Assembly (NCBI GenBank): GCA_000711775.1
Contig: ARYC01000744.1
Location: forward strand, 1-64,000
DNA length: 64,000 nucleotides
DNA from: Oxytricha trifallax
Taxonomy: Eukaryota > Ciliophora > Spirotrichea > Sporadotrichida > Oxytrichidae
Direction: 5' to 3'
A model generated the notes under the pieces. It had not been told where the DNA came from. It did not search any database and saw nothing but the letters and a program-made list of their open reading frames with translations. This document shows positions 34,004 through 45,904 of the stretch, piece after piece; the stretch's first letter is position 1; each line of letters opens with the position of its first letter. The translations under genes were made by a program, and so were the position numbers.

Positions 34004-35096
34004 ATGGAATAGTTTAACACCCAAGAAAAATAAAGATTGCTTGTATAATTAGTGAATCTAGCTTATCAAGACAAAGATAAAGACTAAGACTACATGGGTT
34101 ATTATTGTGATAGAAAATTTAAGAGCCAAAAAACTAGAGAAAATCACTGGGGTAAACCCAATCAATGCAAAATATACTATTGGATTTAAAGAGCTGAAGA
34201 CCTCTTACAAAAACTTGAATGTTTGGGGTGCAAAATGATTTTCTAATAATATGATCATTGCCAAAGACATATGGTAAAGTGCACGCTTGTTGACAAGACT
34301 AAAATTTCTGAGAAAAAACTACTGTATGAACAAAAGGTACTATGTGTGAGCAATTACAATGAAATGAAACTATTAAAATTTGATATAGAGCCTAATTTAA
34401 AAGAGTTATAGATTACTGAATACATCTATGAGATTAAAGGAGGTTACATTTGCAAAGAATGGTAGGACTAATACTTGCAGAGAATAATCAAAGCTTCGCC
34501 TATAAAATTATGCGTGGATGTTAGAAATGATTACTTTGGGATAATTTAAACAAAACGATACTCAAAGCATCAGGATCTCTATTTCATTTAGTTATTGAAG
34601 ACAATCCATGGAAAGGATAAAAATCATTCCCTTACTCATATTTACCAAGCCATAGACTGAGACAGATACCTTTAGTATTGGTATAGCAATATGGAGTCAC
34701 ATTTTATTGGACACTTTGCAATACTAAACAGGAAGGCATAAATCACCTAGTTGATAATGGTCTTGTTGTTGCAAAAACTTTAGAATAGGTCAAGCTGACT
34801 TCTAAAGGAAATTTAAAAAACAGCGTGACTCCCAAATACTCTGTGGAGTATTGCCTCATTGGTGTCAAGGGAAATACAAACTAAGTAGAATTAGACAAAA
34901 TTTCTGATGAAATTATGCAGAAAGAACAATTCACTCAATGAAGCCCCAAGAATTTTGGGACATTGTCGATTAATTATTCAAAGGACAGTATAGACTAGAA
35001 ATCATTACAAGATCAAACCCAAACAGGCATTATACTGTCCATTCTCGAAATGAAATAGAAGGTGAAAAAGGGATGATAATTTCAAATTAATTTTGA
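34004..35096 (+). CDS. C2H2 zinc-finger / MT-A70 methyltransferase-like protein, copy 2
   Basis: ATG at 34004: MEQFNTQEKQRLLVQLVNLA, then two Cys/His clusters (Y-Y-C-D-R-K-F...H-W-G..Q-C-K and C-L-G-C-K-M-I-F...H-C-Q-R-H). The MT-A70 domain follows: C-V-D-V-R-N-D-Y-F, one shift near 34535, then LFHLVIED-N-P-W-K-G (position of the catalytic D-P-P-W), Y-S-Y-L, IPLVLVQQYGVTFYWTLCNT, VKLTSKGNLKNSV, VEYCLIGVKGN, one shift, then S-M-K-P-Q-E-F-W-D-I-V-D and Y-R-L-E-I-I-T-R, TGA at 35094-35096. This family (METTL3, MTA1, MTA9 relatives) methylates N6 of adenine. With D-N-P-W in place of D-P-P-W, activity is uncertain. Same order and strand as in copy 1. Confidence 0.8.
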
Positions 35097-35129
35097 GTTA
35101 ATAAAGTTAAATTATTTATAAACTTGCTT

Positions 35130-36475
35130 AATATGATATAGTCTGTTAATCGATTATAGATTCTAAATTAATTTTCATAAATGCATTTTTATGGATAAAT
35201 CCGACTTTCTTTCCCATCGCTAGATAAAGATGGGGTTTTCTTTTGATCTCTAAAGTATTTCCTTTGGCCGATTCTTCTCGAACTAAGAGCTATTCAACTT
35301 CAATTAAAACCCACTTTGACTGAGTATAGTGTTTAGAATCCTAAGCTGCTTTTTAGGAAAATCTTTCTTAACACTCCTGTTGTAATAGATTAAATATATT
35401 ACAATGATCTAATAGTCTATGAATTTCTTGGACCTCTTTTTTTAGCAATCAAGTACGAGATCATGTAATATTTGCTAGACTAAAGACTGAAGGCTACAAA
35501 ATGTGAGTGTCATTGTAAGTATATCATCTTAATTAGCTACATATGAGATTAAGACATCGACGAGGGATTTAACTGAATCATCTGGGACTAGATCTAAATC
35601 AAATCTTCTAATTAATCTTTTGTAAGAATGAGCAGTAACACTTGATGAAAGGTATGTGGCATCTGGCAAGTAGATCAAATCATTATCGTAGTCACCAAAA
35701 AACAGAGGCTGGGATCTGATAATGTAGCTACATGTGAGATACTCTCTATCTTTTCAACTCTTACGGTATCGTATTTAGCAATGTTAGCTTAATAGCTACC
35801 AGCATAATTTTAGAAATGGCTAAGAGCAAAAACTGCATCTTCAGATTCTCCCATACTTGATATTCCAATTGTATCTAAGAGATAAGTGGATATGGGCACA
35901 GAGGAAATCTTAGAGTAGGCATTTCATACTTGGGAAGGGTAATCAGTCTTCAGGTTGAATTTGGAGAAGTGGTTGTGGGACTTCGGGTGTCAATTCAACT
36001 AAAAATTGTATGGGTTATTTGCATTATTAGTACTGTATAGGCCCCACCTCTCTCCTTAGGCGCGCTAATGGTGTGATTGAGGATTCTTTCCAACATTAAT
36101 GTCTCCTCCATTGTCTTGTCGTATTGAATTTTTTACTAGCATGAGGCATCATTCATGAAGGTTAAAGTCTTGTCGGAGGTACGCAATGATATTTATCGTT
36201 CCACCACATCCTTATATTTTAGCGTAATATCGCTCCCAAAGATGGTCGGGACGACCTCATTGATCTCAGAACTTGTCTTTCCTTTAGAAGTCATATTGTC
36301 TAGGAGGCATTGGAGCCTAAATTCGAAAATTGAAATATCCGATTTTGAATGGGGTGCTAGTATAGCTTGAATCTGAGGAGTTAGTGTCTTGTGATCTAAT
36401 TGCTCAGATAAGGGTTAGAGGAAGTTGGTCATATGGGGAGAGACGCTGTTATCAGGGCTCAGCATCTTAAAGTAG
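35130..36475 (-). pseudogene. Decayed minus-strand gene downstream of TBE-like copy 2, unknown
   Basis: Minus strand from ATG near 36466: MLSPDNSVSPHMTNFLQPLS, SISIFEFRLQCLLDNMTSKG, EINEVVPTIFGSDITLKYKD, TMEETLMLERILNHTISAPK, then shifted frames with HPKSHNHFSKFNLKTDYP, ISTYLLDTIGISSMGESEDA and GDYDNDLIYLPDATYLSSSV, SYKRLIRRFDLDLVPDDSVK. Three or more shifts, so probably a pseudogene or MDS mosaic. No family recognised. Its end abuts the MT-A70 gene tail to tail, so it could be a further gene of the same mobile element. Confidence 0.4.
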
Positions 36476-36699
36476 GATTAGGGCAATATTTTTATTTTAT
36501 TTACTTTATCACCAAAGTTTTGATTTCTACGATTGTGGTTTCATGTCTTTCAATTTACTCAAGTATCATTTTAATTTTATCTATATTAGTTTATTAATTA
36601 TTATTGATGCAAATAGCTTACAGAAGACTTATATTATAATCAACTATTAAATTTTTTCTAATTTATTTTACTAATAATTTACAAAAATCGCAAAAAATT

Positions 36700-37460
36700 A
36701 TACTTAGGGGTTTTTATCTTAAATTTTAGATTAATTTCCTTTAAGACTTATGCTGCTTTCTTCTAATTGCAGTAAGTATTCCTCTTTTTTACAGAGTGAG
36801 GACCTTGGGGTATTCTCATTAGCACTATCAGACTTCTATTTATTTTAGAATCCTTTCAATTTAATATGCTTTGACTTTTCTAAAGCTACAGCATTATCGA
36901 AGTAAGATTCACGGGCTTCTCGATTGACTATAATTTTATCTACTCTTATACTTCACATCTTCACAAAGTGTTCTTCGCTATAAAATGAACAGGTTCAGAT
37001 GCTGAGAGAAACGCCATTTAAAAATGCTAAGGAAGGAGTTTATACGGATCATCTATCTCTACAACTAGTTTTAACATTGTGTTTTCACCAACAACATTAA
37101 ATTGAATGAAAGGACAAGCTCATGTATTTCTAGATAATAATCATGTAAAGACTCCCTGAAATATGATTTCAAATATCTTCCAACTACACAAGAAATCATA
37201 TGCATTGGAATTATGTCAAAGACGATCACATTTACATTTTGCTTTTGAAAAACAGGAGTGTACTTTGGGAATCTTGCAATAAATTGAAACTCGATATGGT
37301 GAAATGATCTAATGATTGTACTTCTATGTGACCTCGTTTATCTATCCAATTACTGTGGATTGATGAAAACCTGCTTCTAATATATCTATAGGTGAAAACT
37401 GTATTGCTTGATAGGGCCTTAATCTGGTCAATATCTTCTATTATGGGAAATTTGACTTAG
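36700..37460 (-). pseudogene. Second decayed minus-strand gene, unknown
   Basis: Frames on minus include KALSSNTVFTYRYIRSRFSS, FIARFPKYTPVFQKQNVNVI, PMHMISCVVGRYLKSYFRES, and near 36900 IVNREARESYFDNAVALEKS with a C-terminal LCKKEEYLLQLEESSISLKG. Several frame changes. The even, beta-rich sequence suggests a real ancestral protein, not recognised. It lies directly upstream of the previous gene on the same strand. Confidence 0.35.
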
Positions 37461-37639
37461 GCATCACAGCTTCCATTATTGGCATTGTGTAAATTTTTTA
37501 TTTAATATTAATTCTAAAACCATTGATTATAAATGCATAAAACTTGGTACTGTAATTATTCCTGGTCTTAGACTTTATTAATGTTTGCAAATTTATTCAA
37601 TTAAAGCAATTAATATGATTTAAATCAACAAAATGAAAT

Positions 37640-38078
37640 AGCTTTTAAAATATTAATTTGCATTTGAATTTAGTTATAACAACTTTCTAAATCACTTACA
37701 ATTTATACTTTTAAAATATAAATCAAATTAATGGTAGTTAAAGCTGACCAAATTTGACGATCTTGGGCCATTCGATAGAGAACCCGAAATTAGCTACACT
37801 TTTATAGCGGCGGTACTATCACATTCCTGGAGTGATTTTACTCCATATTAATTGGAGGATACAATTTAATGAATATTGAGATATCCATATAATATGGAGT
37901 ACACTCACTCCAGGAATGTGATAGTACCGCCGCTATAAAAGTGTAGCTAATTTCGGGTTCTCTATCGAATGGCCCAAGATCGTCAAATTTGGTCAGCTTT
38001 AACTACCATTAATTTGATTTATATAATATTATATTAAAATTTAATTTATTTTCACAATTCGATTAGATTTCTACAATA
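37640..38078. mobile_element. M1-related foldback element
   Basis: Right end GATTTCTACAATA resembles the M1 terminus; the left end is decayed. Strong inner arms (about 37716-37852 and 37893-38028) carry AATGGTAGTTAAAGCTGACC, GCCATTCGATAGAGAACCCG and GCGGCGGTACTATCACATTC and their complements around a loop near 37870. Shares GATCTTGGGC..ATTCGATAGAGAA with the element at 39507. Confidence 0.75.
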
Positions 38079-38079
38079 G

Positions 38080-39500
38080 TATATTTTATATAAACAAATA
38101 AAATAAATAATTGTAAAATAAATTATTTATTTTCATTTTAATGGGTATTAAGTGTGACTCCAAAAGTTGAAAAGAAACTAATTGGAAAAATCTATTTAAA
38201 TCAATAATCCAATAAATTGGTTCCAATAAATAAGATCATTCAATTAAACCCTTAAAACTTAAATAGATATATATTTATAAATATATATTCTTTTATAAAA
38301 CGATTGGTGGATCAAATATTTTTTAATTAAATTATAATTTTTTTTTTACTTTAAAATTAAAAGCAAATATATATTTAACCCAATCTTTAAATTAGAAAGA
38401 TTCTAATTATTAGTATTTTTCTTATTTAAGTTTTAATTTTATGTCATAATTTTTTAAAGCACATCATTAGCAATTTTAAATTTTTCATAGATTAATAATA
38501 ATCTAAATTCTTTCTAAGAGTTTGAAATGCAAGTATACATTTAATTTTCCAAAATTACTCATCAACTATGAATAAGTAAAATAATAAATGTGAATGATCT
38601 GTTGTTATAAACGTCAAAAGGTAATAACTTATAATAAAAATTATTATTAATTGTTTTCCTAAACTTGAGCTTAGTTTAGGATATGCTAACTTTTCTTAAT
38701 ATAGCAGATATAATTTAATCAAAATTCATTATAAAAATTAACATTTTATGAAGTGAAACAATAAACATCTTATTCATGTTTGTTTTTATTGAGAGGTGAT
38801 CAAGTCTGCTTTGTTAATAAATATATAATGTTTTATCATTCTAAGAATTGTTTACTTTTTAGTAGAAAATACTCAAATAATAAATTTATAATATCTTTGA
38901 GAAAATTTTAAAGATTAATGCTAAAATTTGATAGAATAGATAATTCGATACTAATTTAAAAACTAAAAAAAATATTTATTTACTTTATTTAATTCTTAAA
39001 TATAGTAACGTACATTATATAAGAATTATATCGATTTTTTTACTTAGTACAATCAGATTATAAACGAGGAATATTATCATAAACTTATTCTTATTTACTT
39101 TTTAGCATAATATGAATATTTATTCCTAAGATTATCTTAAATTAATAAATTTAAGATTTGAACAGTTTTTTTTAATTTATTAGGTTTCCTATTTATCTCA
39201 TTAGAAAATTTCAATTTATAAGTCGAAATTTAAGAAAACAATTTATTGTTATTTATTTTAATATTTTCCCCTCTTAGTGAAATTAACATATTCTAATTAA
39301 AATAATAAAGTATTAGGGATTTAATGTATGAAAAAAGAATTAGCTTAATTGATCAATAATTATGAAAAGTAATTGTGCTTTTTAATTTTCCTGATTATAA
39401 ATAATTCGTTAAACAAAAGTTAATTTTAAATATTATCATTATAATCTTTTCGCTATACATTATTATATTGTTAATTTTATTTCATAAATGTTGATTTTGA
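38080..39500. other. AT-rich stretch, no supported gene
   Basis: About 1.4 kb of extremely AT-rich sequence between two foldback elements. Nothing supported. Confidence 0.4.
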
Positions 39501-39506
39501 TTAATA

Positions 39507-39919
39507 TATTAGTAATAAATTCGATTGGAGAAATTTAATAAAATACATTTAATATAAATCAATAGAAGCAGTTAAAGCTGGCAAAATTTGGCGATCTTGG
39601 GCACATTCGATAGAGAATTCAAAATTAGCTGGATTTTACAATTGGCGGAACTATTTTATCTCATCCCTGGAGCGAGATAACTTCACTTTAATTTGAGGTT
39701 AAAATTTAATTAATGCAAAGGCAACAATTAAAATCAAGTTAACTCGCGAGGGATGTAATAAAACAGAACCAACTTATAGAAAAGTCCAGCTAATTTTGAA
39801 TTCTCAATCGAATGAGCCCAAGCTCGTCAAGTTTGAATAGCTGCAACTGCCCCACTATTTTGATTTATTATACATTTTTTCAATATTTAATTCCCCAATT
39901 CAAATGTATTCCTACAATA
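39507..39919. mobile_element. M1 element (foldback subtype)
   Basis: Right end CAAATGTATTCCTACAATA is intact; left end TATTAGTAATAAATTCGATTGG is diverged. Inner arms carry GCAGTTAAAGCTGGCAAAAT, AATTAGCTGGA and the complement, more decayed than in the 24.4-kb copy. It ends 41 bp from the stop codon of the next minus-strand gene. Confidence 0.75.
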
Positions 39920-39959
39920 TTATAATTAGCTTCTTATCCAATTTTTTAGCTGAGCATTT

Positions 39960-42370
39960 TCAGTTCTTTCTTGCAATTATTTTATTAAACTTCTTGATAA
40001 TATCTGGTCTGAATATAATTCCATTTAATTTGGGATCTTTCAATACCTTCATACTTTGATTGTTATTATTCTGTGAAGGCTTCTCTTCAACTAATCTATT
40101 GATTCTATCTTACTGTTGATAATTTGCAGTTTCAAAATTATGCTTTATCTTATTCTAGCTTTGAATTTATTTCGAGTCAGAATATAGAATAATTTGCTGT
40201 TAATTAAGAAAGGTCATTGACTTATCTGTTTTTGGTATATCTATCGATAAATCTTAATTACTACTTTCATTGAGAAATAACTTTTACTAATCTTATTAAA
40301 GCTAAATTTACTTGCGAGGTGAATTATTTTGGAAAATGTATTTTAATCCACCTTTGAGCTATTGCATGACTTACTGTCTGTATCTAGTGGTACTATTATT
40401 ATTATTATTTGAATTTAATCTATCTTGACTTAGAGCTCCACCTATTCCTGTAAATATCTTTCGATTTAACTATGAGTTAGGTGTTTTTAAATTAGTAGCT
40501 TTTCTATTATGTTGAGAGGGGACTGTAGCTATTGGTGAACTATCAATTTAGTTTTTATTTATTTTATATCTCATTTGAGTTGAATTATTTGAGTTCTTCA
40601 AGTTTTCCTCTTCTACTTCTTATTTGATGGCTTATATGTCAAAACTTAACGTTAAATTTGAATGGTTTTATATATTTGAGAAAAATCTTTTGCTTCTTAA
40701 ATAACTTTTGATATTAATTTATAAATAAAAGTATTATAAAAGCTCATATGATTGGTTTTAAAGATAAAAATTAATAGTATTAAATAAAACCTATTATATA
40801 TCTGTGCTATTTTTACTGAATCTATTTAGTTAATTATTTACAGCCTTCCAAGTCCTTGTACCTGATCTATTCAGTAAAAATTTAAATATTTACCAAGAAT
40901 TAGTAATTAATCAAGTTTTTCACTATATTATTAAATAAAATATTAACTAATTAATTAATTAAAACCGCACTCCAACCCAAACGAGAGAGTAATTTGAGTT
41001 GGAGTGCGATAGAGTGTGAATTAAATTATATATTTAAAAATCATTAAAATATCACATGTTGTTTATTAGAAATTATATATACATAAAATTAATAAATTAG
41101 TTATTTATATTTTACAATTTTTTAGCTATTAAAATTAATAAAGTTTAAAAATCAAGCATATAGTATGATTTATAATTAAACAATATAGATAGTAAATTAA
41201 ATTAAAATTAAATGATGTTTATTACAAACGATATGTGATATTTTAATGATTTTTAAATATATATTTTAATTCACACTCTATCGCACTCTAACTCAAATTA
41301 CTCTCTCGTTTGGGTTGGAGTGCGGTTTTAATTAATTAATTAGTTAATATTTTATTTAATAATATAGTGAAAAACTTGATTAATTACTAATTCTTGGTAA
41401 ATATTTAAATTTTTACTGATTCCTTATGAGTTGTTGCTGTTCTTCAAAACTTTCATTTAAACTTTATTCATCAAGTGAACTTAGAATCCTAGGGAGATTA
41501 AAGCCACTTTTGGAGATTTTAGGTATGGTATTAAAAGAATTGTTGTCTATTGTGAAAAAAATTTCGTATTTTATCTATCTCCTCTATATTGTAATTATAA
41601 TCCTGAGCTTCTCTCATTTTAGATCTCGATCTAGATATTGTTATATCTTTAGAATCATTTAAGCTAAGCTGCGAATTTTGCAATGATTAATTCTGATTAT
41701 TGGAGTTTGAGTATCTATTCATTCCTTTCATAGACTATGTTTAATTATTAAATTAAGTCACTTAAGTTATATTTTATGGTTTACTATCCCCAAGTATCAT
41801 TTATTGATATCTTAAGAAGTTTTTATGCTTATTTTCGGTCAGCTTATCATTTAGCTTTTTAAACCCTCTTTTATCTTCTGTTGTTGATTTGCTTTAACTT
41901 AAAGCAATAATCAGTGAATAAAATATCAAATTTAATTTTCAATAGGATATTGAAATAAATGACCCAGAGAGATTACTTCTGTTACTTTTCTCACTTAACC
42001 AACTTTCTACATTATTTTCAGCAGTTCTCTTGCTAAATACAGAATTACTATTAATAATTTGAAAATTGTCATGGGAAAGTGCCATATTATTCGGTAGATC
42101 ACCACCAGTTATAAGAGTTTTAATATGAGAAGAGAGTTTGGAGTTCTTACTGAACTATTTTATTTGGATTACCTTATTAATAGTAGTGGATTTCTGTGCT
42201 TGGTTATTTATTGAAGAATCATTCAATCTGTCTGTCCTTGATATACCTAAGTGATTAAATATAGCATAAACATACCATTAAATTATAGATTTCTTGACTT
42301 TTAAGATACAGTCGATGATACATCTTTACTTTTCTGATTTAAATCATTTTCTTGCAAGTTTTAAATAAAA
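39960..42370 (-). CDS. Host gene X: N/S/Q-rich protein, at least three MDSs, two IESs
   Basis: Minus strand. MDS a (about 42370-41951): QENDLNQKSKDVSSTVSQKS, LGISRTDRLNDSSINNQAQK, HDNFQIINSNSVFSKRTAEN, ESWLSEKSNRSNLSGSF. A 36-bp IES is removed at the 4-bp pointer TTCA (minus) and the frame continues ISLIIALSQSKSTTEDKRGF. MDS b to about 41419: NRYSNSNNQNQSLQNSQLSL, RSKMREAQDYNYNIEEI, LDEQSLNESFEEQQQLIRNQ. An IES with a foldback element follows. MDS c (about 40660-39960): IDSSPIATVPSQHNRKATNL, GIGGALSQDRLNSNNNNNST, ending PKLNGIIFRPDIIKKFNK, IIARKN, TGA at 39960-39962. No known domain. Confidence 0.7.
40810..41418. other. IES in gene X with 10-bp repeat TTTTTACTGA at its ends
   Basis: TTTTTACTGA occurs at about 40810-40819 and at 41409-41418 on plus, at the two sides of a foldback element that separates coding segments of gene X. 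The join does not restore frame without a one-base correction, so the pointer is likely but not proven. Confidence 0.4.
40872..41418. repeat. Foldback element, about 190-bp arms
   Basis: Outer ends CAGTAAAAATTTAAATATTT and complement; arms about 40872-41061 and 41230-41418 contain CCGCACTCCAACCCAAACG, GAGAGAGTAATTTGAGTTGG and AGTGCGATAGAGTGTGAATT with complements; spacer about 168 bp. Distinct in sequence from M1. It lies inside the inferred IES of gene X. Confidence 0.85.
41915..41954 (-). other. 36-bp IES in gene X with 4-bp pointer TGAA/TTCA
   Basis: TGAA at 41915-41918 and at 41951-41954 on plus. Deleting one copy and the interval joins ...S-G-S-F-I-S to L-I-I-A-L-S-Q-S-K in frame; retaining it gives TGA within a few codons. 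Confidence 0.6.
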
Positions 42371-42610
42371 TTAATAATCGACTATTTTTATCATTTAATA
42401 TAAGACTTCAATGCTATGAAGTATATATTAATTAAACTAAAAACAGTTTTATTCTGTTTAAGCCAAATCTTGATAGTGTTTGTTTATATTAATTACAATA
42501 CTAATATTGTTGATAGTAGAAGTTATCTATTATAATTAGAGATAGAATAATAATTTAAAATGTAAATTATATAAAATTGATTATAAAAACAATTAAATAT
42601 AAATTCAAAA

Positions 42611-43804
42611 ATGTCTTGGGTATTACTGGTGGTTCTGATAGTCGTATCTTACTTGATAGTTTGTCTCTCAGTTCTTTCATTTCTCTTTCCCTCTGTCAGA
42701 AATCAAGTGAAGTAAATATTAGGAATTGTAACTTTAGATTAACAATTTAAAACAACTTAGTTTATCTTTAAATTTACTAGCATATAAAAATTATCAAACT
42801 TTTCATAATTTCAAGTAATATATTTTAGAGTTAAAATTAAGCCAATAATAATGGAGCAGGGGTAGACGGGTAGAATTAAAATGGCTAAGAAGAGCAGCTT
42901 CACATCTTCAATAATCACAGAGATTAAGTGCAGGAAGATAATTTAATATGCCATTCATAGAGTATCCTTAGATGTCCTATTTGCATTGATGACTTAGGAG
43001 ATGACCAAGTAAACTTGTTAAATTAATTTTAATTTTAATCAATGATATTTTGAGTGCCAAGAAGTATAGCAGCGGCAATGTGTAGTCATATATATTGTGG
43101 TAAAATAAACAAATTTTGACAATAATTATACAGCAAAATGTACCATGAATTATTGGAGAACAAAAAGAGAACATAAAATTGAATTTACAGAAATAAATTT
43201 CAAGTAATATTTATTTATGGCTTATAAACACAAACTCTTGACATAATCTCATACATAATTTATAGAATGTCCATACTGCAGAAGAAATATATCATTTTTA
43301 GCGATGAAGAATCCAGCAAGAATAGAACAACGAGATATAGATGATATTCAAATATTTAATAATTTATTTTCTTCTGACAGAATATTACCTTTTATAAGGA
43401 TGAAGATTATTTTGTCAAAATCTTTATTAAAAATATTTGGTATAGTTCTCAGATAGATTAAGAGATTTTCCTTTTATAATCCGAAGATTTAGAGATGAAG
43501 TAATCAGGAATAGGGGGCTATTTCTGTTCCAAAACTGCCAAGCTATGTTTTATTGCTTTATTTAAATTAATTTTAATAATTACTTTTGAAAGCCAAAAGT
43601 TTTATGGTAATTATTTTTTAAAAATACATTCTGTTAATCGCTGTGTATTTACTGTCCCCATTTGACTTAATTTCAGAATTTACCTTTAGAATATTTGGTA
43701 TGATTGATGATTTAATCGTGGTTAATAATGCTTTTGTGGCTATTTCTTCAGTATTTTACCAGTTTATGGTTGATGGAAAAAGAGAAGAAGTTAGAGCAAG
43801 ATGA
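42611..43804 (+). CDS. RNF170-like E3 ubiquitin ligase (RING plus DUF1232)
   Basis: ATG at 42611 opens a hydrophobic N-terminus, MSWVLLVVLIVVSYLIVCLS, a membrane anchor. RING pieces follow: R-C-P-I-C-I-D-D-L-G (about 42968), C-S-H-I-Y-C-G (about 43078), N-Y-W-R-T-K-R-E-H-K, then after an interruption at about 43196-43266, E-C-P-Y-C-R-R-N-I-S-F-L and NPARIEQRDIDDIQIFNNLF. The C-terminus reads ILLIAVYLLSPFDLISEFTF, IDDLIVVNNAFVAISSVFYQ, ending VRAR and TGA 43802-43804; this is the DUF1232 signature (YLLSP.DLI.....G..DD). RNF170 relatives are ER-membrane ubiquitin ligases. Small shifts and interruptions are introns, IESs or base errors. Divergent from gene X. Confidence 0.75.
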
Positions 43805-43809
43805 ATATC

Positions 43810-45900
43810 CTTAAAATACATTTTATAATATAGTTTATCATACTGAGAAGCGAGAGTGCTCACTGAAATATAAAAATTACTAAAATAAAAAAGTTTATTA
43901 AATTAGATCATGATTCTATAAATATTTTACTTAAAAATTGGTTTTAGAGATTTATAAATAATACTATCATTTCACTATTAATTATAAATCAAGTCAAAAT
44001 CTTCTGATAGCGTGATAGTAGACATAGTTTATAGGTCAGACTCCTAGACTTAATAATTTATATAAATAATTTTTTGTAAAACCTTTTCTCAACCACTAAC
44101 CAAGAATCTGGCAGAGAGCTGAATATTTTCCTCATAAATTTTAAAGTAAAATATATTGATTTTCAGTTTAGTTTAATTAACTCATTAATTAATACTATGT
44201 ATAAGAGTTATAAAATAAATAATGAAGTTTTTGCAATTTTCTTTTTAATTAATCAGATTTCATCGTCATAGAAATTGGTAAAATGCATTGTCTTATTCAA
44301 ATAAAAATCCTTTTATAAAGATGTTTTTTATAAATTATTTTGAGGCAAAATTACTTCGAGAAATAGAATTAGTTTTTTTAGGGTATATTATGATGAGAAA
44401 TATTTATGCGTATAGTTTAAGTTAAGGTATGATACTAGTATTCATTTAGACTAACTAAAATCGTTCTAAATTATTGTGAAATTGCTAAGCTGTTGTCTAA
44501 AAGATCTTAAACTGTGAGGTATCTAGGCTAGCTAGCTGTTTTACATTAAAAATTCTGCAAATGATATTATATTGAGATAGCGATTTTTTTGAAGTGCCGA
44601 TTAAATAAAAAATTTTAAGATTATTTATGATTTAATTCTAAAAAATATCGAAAAAAACACCATAGTTAAGTAACCTAACAAAGCTAAATTTACTTTTACT
44701 ATCTTAGGAAACAAGCATTTTTATAAAAGATAATCAAACCGTATAACAAATAATATAAGGTTATCTATCACCCGCACTATTTTAGTCCAAGCAAGTGGGA
44801 AATGCAGATTTAAAAAATTATTTAATTAATTAATTTTTGTAGAAAAATAGAATACTGTAAGCAGTTTTTACATACCAATAGAGAAATACAGTACATAACA
44901 AGGTATTATTAAAAAATAATTTAGTTCATTTAGACTAGTAATTTTGTAAAAGTATTTGAAGAGTTTATCACAATTTTAGAATTATTCAACTATAAATAGT
45001 TATTAGACGATACAAGAAACTCATGCAATACTTACCTTATGCATAATCTGAATTTATACAGTTTATTTTATTAAAAATAGCTGCAAAAAAGGGAATATTT
45101 ATAAAATATCAGCTTATATAATTGAGGGAATTCTGAATGTTTATAAATATATGTAAAACTAAAATGAATGAATGGATGAATAAATGATTTCTCATTTTTA
45201 ACTAAGCATTAAATACTTAAGAATTTGTTTTCTTTTTTACTACTGATCTTTTTAAATTTACCTTAGCACCTGTGTCATATATAGTAGTATTTAAATATCC
45301 TTATAAAGTCTCTTTCTCTAAAAATAATGGAATATAACTTTCATTTTATATATCATTTTCATTATCTTATTTAAAAACCTGATATTATAATTTTTATGAA
45401 TAATTTAGCCAGATATATTGTGATCTACTTTTATCTCTCTATTATAACATATCTTGATTTTCCTTGATAAAATGAGAAAATTACAATCACATTCAAAACT
45501 TTATTGGAATAAATACCTATAGATTTTTATGTTGAAACAAATTAATTTAATAATTAAGATTAGTAATATATCGATTAATAGAAATAAAATATGTATTTTA
45601 TTGCTTAATTATAATAATAATTGGTGTTCTAGCTTTTCTTTATTTAGCGAAAACTAAAAAAGGTGTAATATTGAGCTTGAAATAATACGACTTTATTAAA
45701 TTATAAATATCGCTGTAATAATAGTATAAAAGGTATTTTTGTTTAAACTAGACAATAAATAAACAATTTTGATTAATAAATATATACGTCATTTTCGGAA
45801 TAAGTTACGAATGTTATTTAAGAGTGTCACTAGAGCTAGTACTAGATATGGAAAAAAAGAATTGTTATTGTTTATCAAGCATTAACTTAAAAAGAAATGA
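43810..45900. other. AT-rich stretch, no supported gene
   Basis: About 2 kb without a persuasive coding run, inverted repeat or RNA gene. Confidence 0.4.
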
Positions 45901-45904
45901 ATTT

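Noticed and set aside
36155..36370. Plus-strand 71-residue ORF
   Set aside because: It is the shadow of the minus-strand frame MLSPDNSVSP... which is longer and better composed.
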